DNA of 64,000 bases from Sphingomonas sp. QA11 (GTDB lineage: Bacteria; Pseudomonadota; Alphaproteobacteria; Sphingomonadales; Sphingomonadaceae): the NCBI RefSeq assembly GCF_028473665.1, contig NZ_CP098774.1, positions 3,934,501 through 3,998,500 on the forward strand, in the 5' to 3' direction. Each line of letters opens with the position of its first letter. Position 1 is the stretch's first letter. Both the position numbers and the translations under genes were made by a program. Shown here in pieces: positions 50,675-62,600 of this stretch. A model generated the notes under the pieces. It had not been told where the DNA came from, did not search any database, and saw only the letters and a program-made list of their open reading frames with translations.

Positions 50675-53600
50675 TCAATTGTCACTGTCGGGACCGAAGC
50701 CGTCGATCGTCACGATAAAGATGGATGGCTGATCATTGCGACGGGCCTGTTGCATCGCTTCGGCTGCCTGCGTTGCCGCAGCCGCGGCGGAGTTGGAGGC
50801 TGCGAGATTGGCGGACACATTCACCGCATTGGTCGGCACGCCGATGGTCTGTCCCTGGACCTGGGCGTTGGCAGCGTTGACGACATATTGCGCCGCCACG
50901 ATCAGATTGCCGGAGGAGCGCACGCCCGCCGCCCCGAAGTCCACCGTGCCGCGCGGCGCGATCAGTTCGACACTCGCCGAGGCCGCGCCGGGAAGGGTCT
51001 GAAGCGTGGCGATGCCGGCACCGCTGACCTGCCCGCGTGCGTCCAGCGTGCAGTAGAAGTCGGTGCTGCAAACATAGATCGGCGGCGGCACGTCCGTCGT
51101 GGTCTTGGCGCCCTTGCCCGCGTTGACGTCGCCGTTCGACGACCAGATGGTGATCGCCCCGCCCTGCTCGGTGAAGATGCGGCTTTGGGCGAGCAACAGG
51201 CTGGTGTCGGTGAAGATGTCGATCGCTCCCTGTTCCAGGGTCAGGACGCCTTGGGTGGACGTGGCTTTCCCGGTTGGCGGCGGCGCGGCATTGCCCCCCA
51301 CCAGGGCGCCGCCGCCGGGTCCCATGATGTTGACGTTGCCGCCCTGCTGAGTCTGGATCGTGCTGCTGCGGATATCGAGATTGCCGGTCGAGACCGGAGT
51401 AAGAGCCCCTTGCGCACCGCCGTTGAGGCTATTGGCGGTATAGCCCAGCGACGCGGGGAACAACGTGTTGATCGCCTGATAGCCCCGGGCATATTGGTGG
51501 AAATAGGGGCTCGATGGATCGTTGTAATCAGCGCCAACTTCGCGCAGCACCGAGGCCAGAATCTGGCGATTGAAGCGCTGCTGGGCCGCGGCGGGCAGCG
51601 CCTGGAACTGAGCCCATGCCTGACCCGTCGTGAGCGTGATCGAAGGTTTGTCCTTGACCAGCCCGGTGTCGATGCCGGCTCCCTCACCCCAGGCTTCCAT
51701 AAAGGCTACCAGCGCATTCTGCACCGCAGGGGTGGTCACTGCCGGATCAACATAGGCTGCGATGAAGCCCGCATTGTCCACGCCCTTGGCGACCCCGAAA
51801 ATCACATCGACGTCCGCGCCCTCCTGCGGAAGGTACGGATTGTTGGCGTTGCCGACCGCGACGATGCCGGTCGCGGTGGAAAGGGCGCCGCCAAGGCCGG
51901 CCTTGTTAGCGTTCGCCACCGACGTTGGTGTCAGGCCCAGCGTGTTGACCAGTCTGATGTCGCGTCCGGCCTCCACGTCGAACGCGCCGGGGCCGCCGAT
52001 GTCGAGCGTGTTCATTCTCGGCGTGCCGGCGATGCTGATCAGCGGCCTGATCGAAGCAATGTCCCTGCCGGCGACGATGCGGGTGATGTCGTCCTGGCGC
52101 AGGTTCTGCCCGAGGAAATCGAGGTTGATGATGTCCTGGCCGGCATAGATCAGCGCCGGCTTGTCGACGGCGACGGTTAGGAAGCGGTCGTAGAAACCGG
52201 CGGACTGGCCGCTTGTCTCGTTGATGCCATCCACGATGCTGCCGTTCAGGGCGTAGAGACGCACCGGCTGGGCGTCGGCGGCGTGCAGTGGCGTCGCGGA
52301 ATGGTCGATCAACGCTGCGGAGGTGAGGTTGAAATCGAACACACCCTGCGCCTGACCCAGGTTGATCGGCATCGGGCTAAGCGGTGACGGCAAAGCCGAC
52401 GGCGCCGCGTCGATCAATCCGAGTTGCAGATCGGCCGGGTTCGTGCCGCCGCTTGACAGGTTGATCGACTGGTTGGCGATCAGGCTGAGCTGACCGGTGG
52501 CGGACGGATAGAGTTCGCCCGCCCGTTCGACCGCGATGCTGCCGTTAAAGGCGGTCAGCGCGACTGTCGCTGGCAGGATATTGCTATCATCGCTGTTTGC
52601 GGTCCCCGGGGAGTTGGCGCCGAGCAAAGCGCGGCTGGCCAAGCTGTTCAACGTGACGTCGCCGGTCGTAGCCGCGATATTGACGGTCGATGCGCCCGAA
52701 TAGCTCTGGGCGTCGGCGAGCCACGGTATGTTTTGCGTCCCGTAACCGTAGAGCAGAGATGAACCCTGGAGATAGGACGGGTTGACGACCGCGCCGATGT
52801 CCGCGCCCTGACGCGCGGTGACGGTCAGCACGCCATCCTGCAAGGCAAGGATCGTCGAGACTTCGGGCGCGGCCTGGCCCAGGAACTGTGCCGGGGTGGT
52901 CAGGCCGCCCGAGGCGATCTGGCCGCCGGCGGTGATCGTTCCCATTCCTTTCGCCACGAAATAGCTGCCGGCCAGGATGTCGCCGCCAGCGATCACGGAC
53001 AGGTCGCCGCCGCCAACCGTGTTCACCGTCGCGCCATTGTTCGACAGATACCAACTCGTCGGCAGGGATACGGAAAGGTTCTGGATATTGCCGCCTGCAG
53101 AGATGGCGATATTGCCGCCAACGCTCATGATCCCCTGGTCGAAGGCCCCGAAATTGATCGAGGACTGAGTGACCTGGCCGTTAGAGCGGAGATTGCCGGT
53201 CTGCATCCACTGAAACCAGAACTGGCTGGTTGCGAGGCCTTGTGCACTGGTGGGCTGCACATTCTCGACTCCGAGGATGTCGTTGCCGGCGTCGATGCTG
53301 ATGTCGCCCGCGGCATTCGGATTGGCGGCGTTGGTCGCCAGCACATCGGAAACGCCTAAGCCATGGCTGGTGACGATGCTGGTTGATGTTCCCACCGGCG
53401 CTCCCTCCGCTGGTGCGCCCGCCGTATAGATCACGCCCGGCGCAGTCTGGTCGAGCAGGCTGACATCCTGAGCGGAGGCGATCACGATAGAGCCGGTGCC
53501 GGTCCGGATCATGGTAGGCACATTGATCGTCTGCCCAGCGGACACGGATGGGAAAGTCGTATGTCCTTCCAGGGTCACGTTGCCACCGCCCACACCAGCC

Positions 53601-56600
53601 GCGACGAGTTGCACCGCCATGGGGTCGGCAGCGCCGAAAACCGCGCCCGCCGCGAAGCGGTACGACGCGCTGGCACCGCCCGACAGGCCGGCGGACAGCA
53701 GCGGTGCGGGGTTGGCGGCCGTCGCCGCGGGCGAAGGGCTGTTGTCCATCGGAGCCGGCGAGGAGATCACTATCTGCGTTCCGGCGGGAATCACCGGGTC
53801 GGGCTGAGCCTCCGGTGGTGACAGCGGCACGATATAGGGCAGAAGGCCGTGCTGGCCAGCCTTCACCGCCGCTGCAATTGCGCTGTCTACATAGGAATTG
53901 TAGGTGGCGAGATAGACCAGATAGGTCTTTGGATCCGCCGCCTGTTGCGCGGCTGTTGGCGGCGTCGGCACGGCCTGGGCGCCAGGATTGACGCCCCAAT
54001 AATATGCGTTGGCGTTCTGCCTGCTCTTGTAGGCCTGGTTTATGTTCGTCGCTGGCCCGTAAGAGGGGGCCGGAGTCACCGACGTCACCGGAATCGGAGC
54101 CAGCAGGGTATTTTCATACGCTTGATAGAGCGCGTAATATTGCTGCACCTGTTGCGGATCACCGCCGGTCAACTGGACCGGGGGCGGTACGAGGTTTTTG
54201 GCAAAGCCGATCCCGTTCGGACCATAATAGCTGAGCCCATATCCGTAGCTCTGATAGGTGCCCGATGGATTCGTCCAACCGGTATAGACCGATCCGAAGT
54301 CGGTCAGTGGCGGCGCGGTTATGATCTGCGACGGGGCGCCCAGGGGATTGGCGATCTGGAAAAACCCATCCGACAGGCTCGCCTTGGCCTGGAAGTCATT
54401 CTCGGCCTTGAAGGTGATCGTCGGCGCCTGGCCATTGAAGCGATAGGCGAGCTGGGTCGGCGACGTGCCCGCGCCGAGGTTCCAGTTGGTCAGCACAGTG
54501 ATGTTGCCGCCGTTGACGGCGGGATCGGGGTTGTCGAGTTCGATCCCCGGCGTGACGGCGAAGTTCTGGATGTTAGCGAAGCGTGCCTTGACCGCGGCGT
54601 CGATCGGCAGGTTCTCGACGAAGCCCATCAGCGTGCCCGCGCCCTGGGTTTGATCGCCGTTCACATAACCGTAAAAGGTCTGATGATCGGCGTTCGCGGC
54701 AGTTGGCGTGAAGTAGTCTTTGGTTAGATAGTTTGCGAGCTGATCCGCGCTCGGATTGGACAGCGTATTGCCGCTCTGATCTGTCCAGGTCCCGGCGACC
54801 ATCGTACCATCGGCGTTGTACCAGCCGGCGGGATCGACCAGCCCATCGAAATGCTTGCCCGCCCCGTAAGTAATTGGATCATCGGTCGACCATGTCGCAA
54901 AGGCTTCCAGCGTGGTGGCGCGCGAGCCCTTGACCGTGGCGGTCGGCGAGACGGTGACATTGACGTCGCCGTTCGCAAGCAGCGGCGTCCGGAAGTTGAC
55001 CGTGCCGCCGGAGAGTCCGCCGGCCGTGCCGCCCGACACGTCGATCAGCGCATGGTCGCCGAGCCGGATCGCGCCGGAGTTCGCCGCCGAGACCAGCTCA
55101 TAACCATAAGTGGGATCGAGTTGAACGACGCCGCTGGCGATGTCGGCATTGCCCACCGTACCGATCTCGACCGTGCCGCCACGCGTCGTGGCGCTGGAGC
55201 CGGTGGCGAGTAGCGAGCCTTCAAGATCGACCCCGCTCTTGCCGTAGAGGGCGATGGTCCCGCCCTTGACGCCCGAGGCGTTGATGGCACCGGCGATGAG
55301 GATATTGCCGCCGGTCGGGTCCTGCCCGCCCGCGCCGCCATCGGCGGTGAGCGCGACGCTCGTCGCCTTGATCGTGCTACCGGTCGACAACGTCAGGTTG
55401 CCGGCGCGGCTGTGGACGGTGATGGTGTTGTTGACGCCGCTCGACGCCAGCAGCGTGGCAAGATTGTCGAGATCGACCGCGCCGCCGGTGTCGAAGCTGA
55501 GCGACCCACCCGTATAGCCGGTCGCGGCGTTGCCCTTGATCGTACCGGCGAGCTGGACGGCCTGGGCCGGCCCCGACAGCGACAGGCTGCCCGCCGCACC
55601 GCCGCCAGACGCCCCGGAGAAGTCGAGCGTCGCGCCGGATTGGACGTCGAGAACGCCGGTGTCGGCGGTCAGATGAATATAGCCGCCGGGCGCGTATTGC
55701 ACGGTGTCATAGAAGGTCTTGGCGACGCCCGCTGAACTCAAGATCGATCCCGATCCTATGGTGAGATCGCCAGTTGTCGCCGCCAGGCTGAGATTGCCAG
55801 CCGGCGCGGAAAGGTCCGCGCCGTTGACCGCGATCGAGCCGCCGGTGAGGCTGAGCGCGCCGCCGATGGGCGTCAGGCTCAGCGCCGTGCCGATACCCTT
55901 CGCGAGCGTCAAGCTTCCGGTGGTGGAGAGCGAGGCCGCTGAACCGGTATCGGCGAGGAAGACCGGCGCGGTCAGGGTCGTGTTCGCCCCGCCCATGTCG
56001 AAGGAACCCTTTCCCTGTCCAACAATGCCGCCGGTCGCCGTTATCGCTACCGCACCAAAGCCGGCCAGCGCCTTGGCGCCGGCACCGAGATCGATCTCGC
56101 TCGCATTGACAGTGAGGCTGCCGGGGTTCGAAGCGACGGGCGCGCCTGTCGTCGGCGCGCCGAGATCGTTGGTGAAGGCGATCTGCGTGCCCGAAAGGAT
56201 GACATGGCCGTCACCGACAAAGTGGCCGGCGGAGAGATCGACCGCCTGACCGAAGCCGAGGCTCACATCGCCGTCGAAGACAATGTCGCCGAAACTGCGC
56301 AGGTCGACCTGTTTGGCGCTGGCGAACTGGGCAAGCCCATTGGGTCCGACCACGAAGCCCGACAGACCGGCGGGATTGGCACTGCTCGTGAAAGTGATGG
56401 CGGGCGCGTCGACCGCGATGTTCGCGCCCGCGAAGCTCGCAGCCGGGTCGAAGCTCAGATTACCCGAGGAATCGAGCGTCAGGGCCGCGCCGCCGTCGAT
56501 CGAGACGCCCGAGGACACGGTGAGCAGCCCTTGGGGATTGGGACCGGCATTGGTCCGGGTGACGCCGACCTGGGTTCCGTTGGATACGCGCAGCAGCGCG

Positions 56601-59600
56601 CCATCGCCGCTGTGGGTGGCGTCGCCGAGGATCAAGGTCTGCTCACCGCTGGCGGGCAGGCTGCCCTTGGCGGCGATGACGCTGCCCGACTGGACCCACA
56701 GACCGTTGGCGGCGTTGGGATCGGCCCCGGTCGGATCGCTCTTGGCGACGAGAAGGACCTCGGGGCCGGTCAGCGGATCGGCGGCGTCGGTGGAGACCAC
56801 GATGCTGTTGGAGACGACGTCGATCGCCGTCCCGGCGCTGGTCTGGCTGCGCACGCCGCCGATCAGCAGGCTGCCGGCGCCAAGCGCGTCCAGGTCCGCG
56901 GCCGATATCTGCAGATAGCCGGCGAGCGCCTGCTCGCCCGAGCCGATGATCTGGATATCCCGCGAGGCGATATCGACCTGCGCCGCCGCGCCGTTCTTGC
57001 CCGGCGTGGTGTCGAGCGCGGCGCCGAGGCTGAGCGCGCCGGTGGCAGCGAGCACGAGTTGGCCCGCATCGCGCGGCAGCGCCGGCGTCGCGATTCCCGC
57101 CGCGACGGCGTGGCTCGCGAAATAGCTGTCGGCGGTGGTCAGGGTATATTGCGAGGACTTGCCCCAGACGGCGGCGGATTGGACGTCGAACAACGCCGGC
57201 GTCGCCGACCGCGCGCCGGTGAGCGCATCCGCAAAATAGCCCGCGACGACATTGGTCCCGTCCGCCAGCTTTGTGCTCTGGCCCGCAGCGGCCGTGGCGC
57301 TGTTCTCGACGACGCGGAACGCGCCGGGGAGCGTCGCATATTTGGCGGGGAGCAGCGTGTAGACGCCGGCCGGCAGGCCTGGCACGCCGGAGAGATAGAC
57401 CGCCTTGCCGGCGAGATCGCCCGACCCCGCCTGTCCGACGCCGAGGCTGGTGCTGTAACCTTGGCTCGCCGGGTCAGGCTGCTGGGCAAACACCGGGTCA
57501 TAAGCCGCGACCGGGGCGGAATAGCCGGGCACGACCGCATAGACGTTGCGGGCGTCGGGATAGAGCGGTGTGGTGGTGCCGGTCGTGCTGGTCGCATAGC
57601 TGATGCTGTATTGCGAGAGCAGGTCGCGGGTACCGCCGGTGCCGGGGATCCATTCCTCCGCCTGCAGTGTGCCACCACCCGACAGATCAACGGTGGCGCC
57701 CTTGTCGAGGCTGACCGCCTGACCGTTCAACGTCACGATCTTCGACGGCGGCGCAGCGAGCGTCGGGGCCGTGCCGTTGAGTATGGCGGGATAGGTCCAG
57801 TTGGTCCCATCGGTGGTCACACCATAAGGAAGCGTCGCATTACCCGCCGACACCGAGGTCACACTGCCTGCGGTCAGCGTCACGCCGTTGGTCGCGACCA
57901 GCGGTACATTGCCGAACGCGGCCTGGGTGGCGGTGCTGGTCGGATCGCCGACGCCCAATGTGATGCTGCCGAAGGGCGCGCGGATCGTGCCGCCCTGGAC
58001 GATGGTGGTCGCATCGACCAGCAGCGCCCCCCCCGCCGACAGCGGCGTGGAGGAGGCGCCGTTCGACGCGAAGATGATGGTCGTCGGGTTGGGCCCTGCG
58101 GCGACGAGCGCGAAGCTTTCGCCGCTTGCCGGATAGAGATCGGCGGCGCTGAGTGTCAGATTGCCGGAGGTCAGCAGCACGCCGGGCATGAGTGTCGCGC
58201 CGGTAGCAGGGACATTGGTGGTCGACAGGCGGGTGTCGCCGCTGCTGGTCAGGTTGGACTGGCCGAAATTGCCGAGCGCCACCTGGTTGGAGATGTCGAG
58301 GAAGCCCGCGTTGACCGATAGGGTGGCATCGCCGACCATCGCCGCGGTGCTGAGCTTGGACACGCCCTGATACCAGTTCGGGCCGGCGAGCGCGACATAG
58401 GGGGCGGTGATGGAAACGACCGCCCCGCCGGTGCTGGTGGTCCCGGCGGCAAGCGTCGGGATCGCGGGCGTGCCGGCGGGCAGCGCGAGAATCTCGGGCG
58501 CATTGATGATGACCGCCCGGCCCAGATCGAGGCTGACGTCGCCAGCGAAGGCGACCGTCGGATTGACGCCCGGGTTGGCCGAGGTTCCGCCCAGCACAAG
58601 GGTCGATATCCCCGAACCGTCAAGCCGGTCGGCGGAGAAGAGGATCGCGCCCGGTTGGGCGGGATTGATCGCATCGCCCGGCGCGAGACCGGCCGGGACC
58701 AGGCTGCCGCTCTGCTGGAGGATCAGACCGGTCGCGCCGACCGCGCCGCCCGTCTGTCCCTTGAAGGTCGAGGCGGCATTATTGGCGACGGTCTCGGGCA
58801 AAAGGGTGAGTGTACCGCCTTCGGCTTGCGACGCCCCGGCAGCACCCTTCAGCGTACCGTCGAAGTAGAGGCCGCCGCCGGCGCCCAGCGTGATGGCGCC
58901 GGCGTTGCTCCAGACCGCTTGGGGCGTATAGCGGGTGACTCCGCCCGCGCCGATGGACGGTGCGTCGAATGTCGCCGACGTCCCCGAGATGTTGATGACC
59001 GATCCAGCTTCGGCGACGACCGAGCCGGTCGCATCGGACAGTGTCACCACACCCCCGGCGAGCACCTTGCCGACGGTCGGCACGGTCAGGGCACCGTCAA
59101 TATTGACCGGGCTGGCATAAGGGTCGGTTATCGCGACGCCGGAGACGTCGAGGAGCGCGTTGGAGCCGAGCCACACCGCCTTGTCTTGGGCGGTGAAATC
59201 AGGGCCGCTCAGCCCGGCGGCCTTGGCGTAGTTGCTATAGGTGTCGCCGGTCAGGGTGATGGCGCCGCCAGGTGCGCGGATCGCGCCGAGGACGGTGACG
59301 CCGTCGGACCCGCCCAAAGTGACGGACGCCCCCGCATCGGCATCGATGAGCGCGCCCGCGCCCAGCGTCACCTTGCCGGTGACGCCGGCATAGTGCGGGA
59401 GCAGGCCGCCGAAGTTCAGCCACGCGACATCGCCGCCAGCGGTCAAGGTCAGGCTGGTGGCCTGGCGATGGTAGGGATCGAGTGCGCCCAGGCTGGTGAG
59501 GCCCCCGGTCGCGAGGCTGACGCCTGTGGGCGCGCTTGCGAGCGCGGTCAGGTCGGGGATCAGGGTCTGCTGAGTGAGGCGCACCTGGGCGCCATCGGCG

Positions 59601-62600
59601 ACTTTCGCGTCGTAAAGCGCGTTGATCTGATAGGCGCCAAAGCCTTGCGTGGCGAAGAAGTCGGACGACAGCACGACATCCCAGGCAGGCGCGCTGGAAA
59701 CATCGCCGCCGATCTGGAAGCCCAGCGCCTGCAAGGTGAGCGTGCCGCCGCCGGAGAAGCCGGCGCTGCGGATCGTCCCGTCCATCACCAGCGTGCCCGT
59801 GGTCGGCTGCGACGGCGGGTTGACCGAGCCGAAGGCGTCGGTCGGATGGAAATTCCAGGTGCTGAGGGTGACGCTGCCGCCCAGGCCTTCCGGCACGCCG
59901 TTCTTCGTCAGAAGGCCGCCCGCCAGCAACACGCCGCCACTGGAGACGTCGATCAGGCTGCCCCGCTCGAGGTCTATGGTGGCGCCGAGGCCCGCCGACA
60001 GGCTGACGCTGCCACCGTTCACGAAGGCGTCGGCGCCGGGCGCGGTCAAGAGATCGCTATCATTGACCCAGAGGCCGGCGGTGCTGAGCACCCCGCTCGT
60101 TCCGACGGTGATCGAGCCTGGATTGTAATTCTGCGCTGGTCCGACCACGGAGGTGTCGACGCTGTCGGTCTCGAGGTTGATCGTGCCGGCGGGCGCGATC
60201 AGGCTGCCCAGCACGGTGATGTTGCCGCCATAGGGCGCCTTGTAGGTGATCGATCCGCCCGGCTGCACGCTCAGCGTCGCGCCCTGCGCCACCACCAGGT
60301 CCCGCCCGCGCCCGACCGGCGCCAAGGGATTGATTTTGACATTGGCGAAGCCGCCGGCGTTCAGCATGTCGGCGGGGATGGTCTCCCACAGAAAGACATT
60401 ATTCGGATCGCTGGAGGCAAGCGTCCCTAGCGCGGTGGCGTTGAACGTCGTCGAGATGTCGAAGTTCGACGCATATTGAGAGAACGTCGGCGCGCTGTTC
60501 TGGATGATGATCGAGGTCGTCGTGCCGATCGTGGCGGCGCTGCCGCCATAGAATTGGCCGATGCCGGAACTGAGCAGCGCCGAACCGTCGCCGAAATCGA
60601 ACGTGCCGCCGGTGGGGAGATAACTGCCGCCCGGCACCGTACCGGACGGTGCACTTCCCGCCGCGACCTGATTGATCCCGGCGACGGCGTGGGCGGACAT
60701 GGTCCCGTCGAGCACGACGGCCTTTTCGCCATAGATGGTGAGCGTGCCGGCATTGCCGCCCGCCACGCTCGCAGGACGGTAGGTGGCGGCGGTCGCGAGC
60801 AGGGGATTATAATAGCTGTCGGTCACGCCCCAGCGGTTGTGATCGACGGCGGTGACACCGGCGATACCGATATAAATGTCGTTGGGATCGGCGTCGCCGA
60901 TCGCCGTCATATTGCCAGCCAGATCAACCAGCCGCGTCGTCTGGACCGCGCCCGCCAGATAATGGACATAGCCACCGTCGAGATTGAGCATCGAACCCGA
61001 GGCAGTGAGCACCTCGTTGCCGGCAAGCGTGATGGAGCCGGCGTTGACCAGGAGTTGATCGATCTTGCGTGGAATGAGCTGGGCGTAGCCCGAGGCGTTG
61101 AGGATCGGGCTGCCGACCCAGGATTTGCCGTCGGCGGTCGTGCCGGCAAGCGTCGTGTCGATGACGATGTTCTGCAGGCCGAGCAACGCTATCTGGTCGG
61201 GGTCGTCGGCGATTTCGTTCTGGGTGATGATCTTGATCGTCGCCAAGGCGGCGCTCGCCGAGAGCTGCACGTCGGTCAAACCAGCAACGTCGATAGTGGC
61301 GCCGGTATCGACCAGGATGCGGCCCTCCACCGCGTTCAGCCCTTTCTCGAAATTGGGGGCCGGGCCAGCGGCGGTGGTGGTCATGGCGGCGACGGTCACC
61401 GCGGCGCCCGGCGCTTCCAGCAACGAGCCATTGTGGAACCAGACGGCACCCCCCGTGATGCCGATGCTGCCTGGCGTGAAAGTCGCGGCCGGCGAGGAAG
61501 TCGCGGTCTCGCCATCCTCCTCCGGCAGGCTGGCGGTCAGCGAACCGGCTCCGAAGGTAACCAGGCCGATCCGGTTGGGTGATCCGGTGCTGGGTCCCAC
61601 CAGCGATTCGTCCACCGCGGAGATGACGATGCTGCCCGGATAGCTCACCCCCGTAGTGACCTCGACCACGCCGTTCTGGTCGACATTGGTGCCGAGCAGA
61701 TTGATCGTGCCACGCGCGGCCTGGATGATGCCGGTATTGGTCAGCGTGGAGATCGGCGTCCCGTCGCTGTTATCGGGATTGATCACCTGTCCGGTGATCT
61801 TGGGCAGCAGAATCGATGAGCCGCTGGCGACATTGCGCCAGAAGCCGACACCGGCGCCGGCCGCCAGGATCGCCTGACCGCCGGGCGTGCTGATCTGGCC
61901 AGCGTTGTCGACGTTCGTCCCGGCGATAAGCACATAGCCGCCATTGCCCTGCGAACCGTTGGCATGCGTGCTGATCTGGGCACCCGATTGGATGACCACG
62001 TCGCCGGGGGCTTCGTAAGCGGTTGCCGCCGCCCCTGTGATCTGACCGCCAACACCCAGCACAAGATTATTAAAACCTGTTCCGCCCGTGGACTCAGGCG
62101 CGGCGATACCTGTGTTGAGGAAGGTTATGTTGGAACTGGCGATAGCCTGATCATAGGCGGCGGTTCCGGGGGTGAGGCCGGAGATATTCTCCCCGAGGAA
62201 CGATAGCGAGGAGACCACCAGCGAGTGGGTGTTCACCTGCGAGGTGCCGCCGAAGAGGATACCGTTGCGATTGATGAGATAGACCGAGCCTTCGGCCTTG
62301 ATCTGGCCGAGGATCTGGGAGGGTTTGCCTGAGGGGTCGACGATGCGGTTGAGGGCGACCCAGTTGTTGGCGCCGTTGGTCTGGGTCCCCCCGGTCTGGT
62401 CGAAATGGACAATGGTATCCTTCCCGACATTGAAGCTGTCCCAGGTCAGGATCGCCTTGCTCGCGGTCTGACCGATGGTGACGGTGGTGGTGCCATCGGC
62501 GTTTTTCGTTTCGGTCGCAGCGTTGGCGTTCTGCCACAGCGCGGGATCGCCGGAGAGGGCGGCAACGGGCGCAAGGCCGCCAGCGGTGAGACCGTTCGGG

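Noticed and set aside
56204-58321. 705-codon plus-strand open frame
   Set aside because: Antisense to the haemagglutinin gene, composition dominated by Arg, Gly and Ala with no motif. It is a GC-rich shadow.
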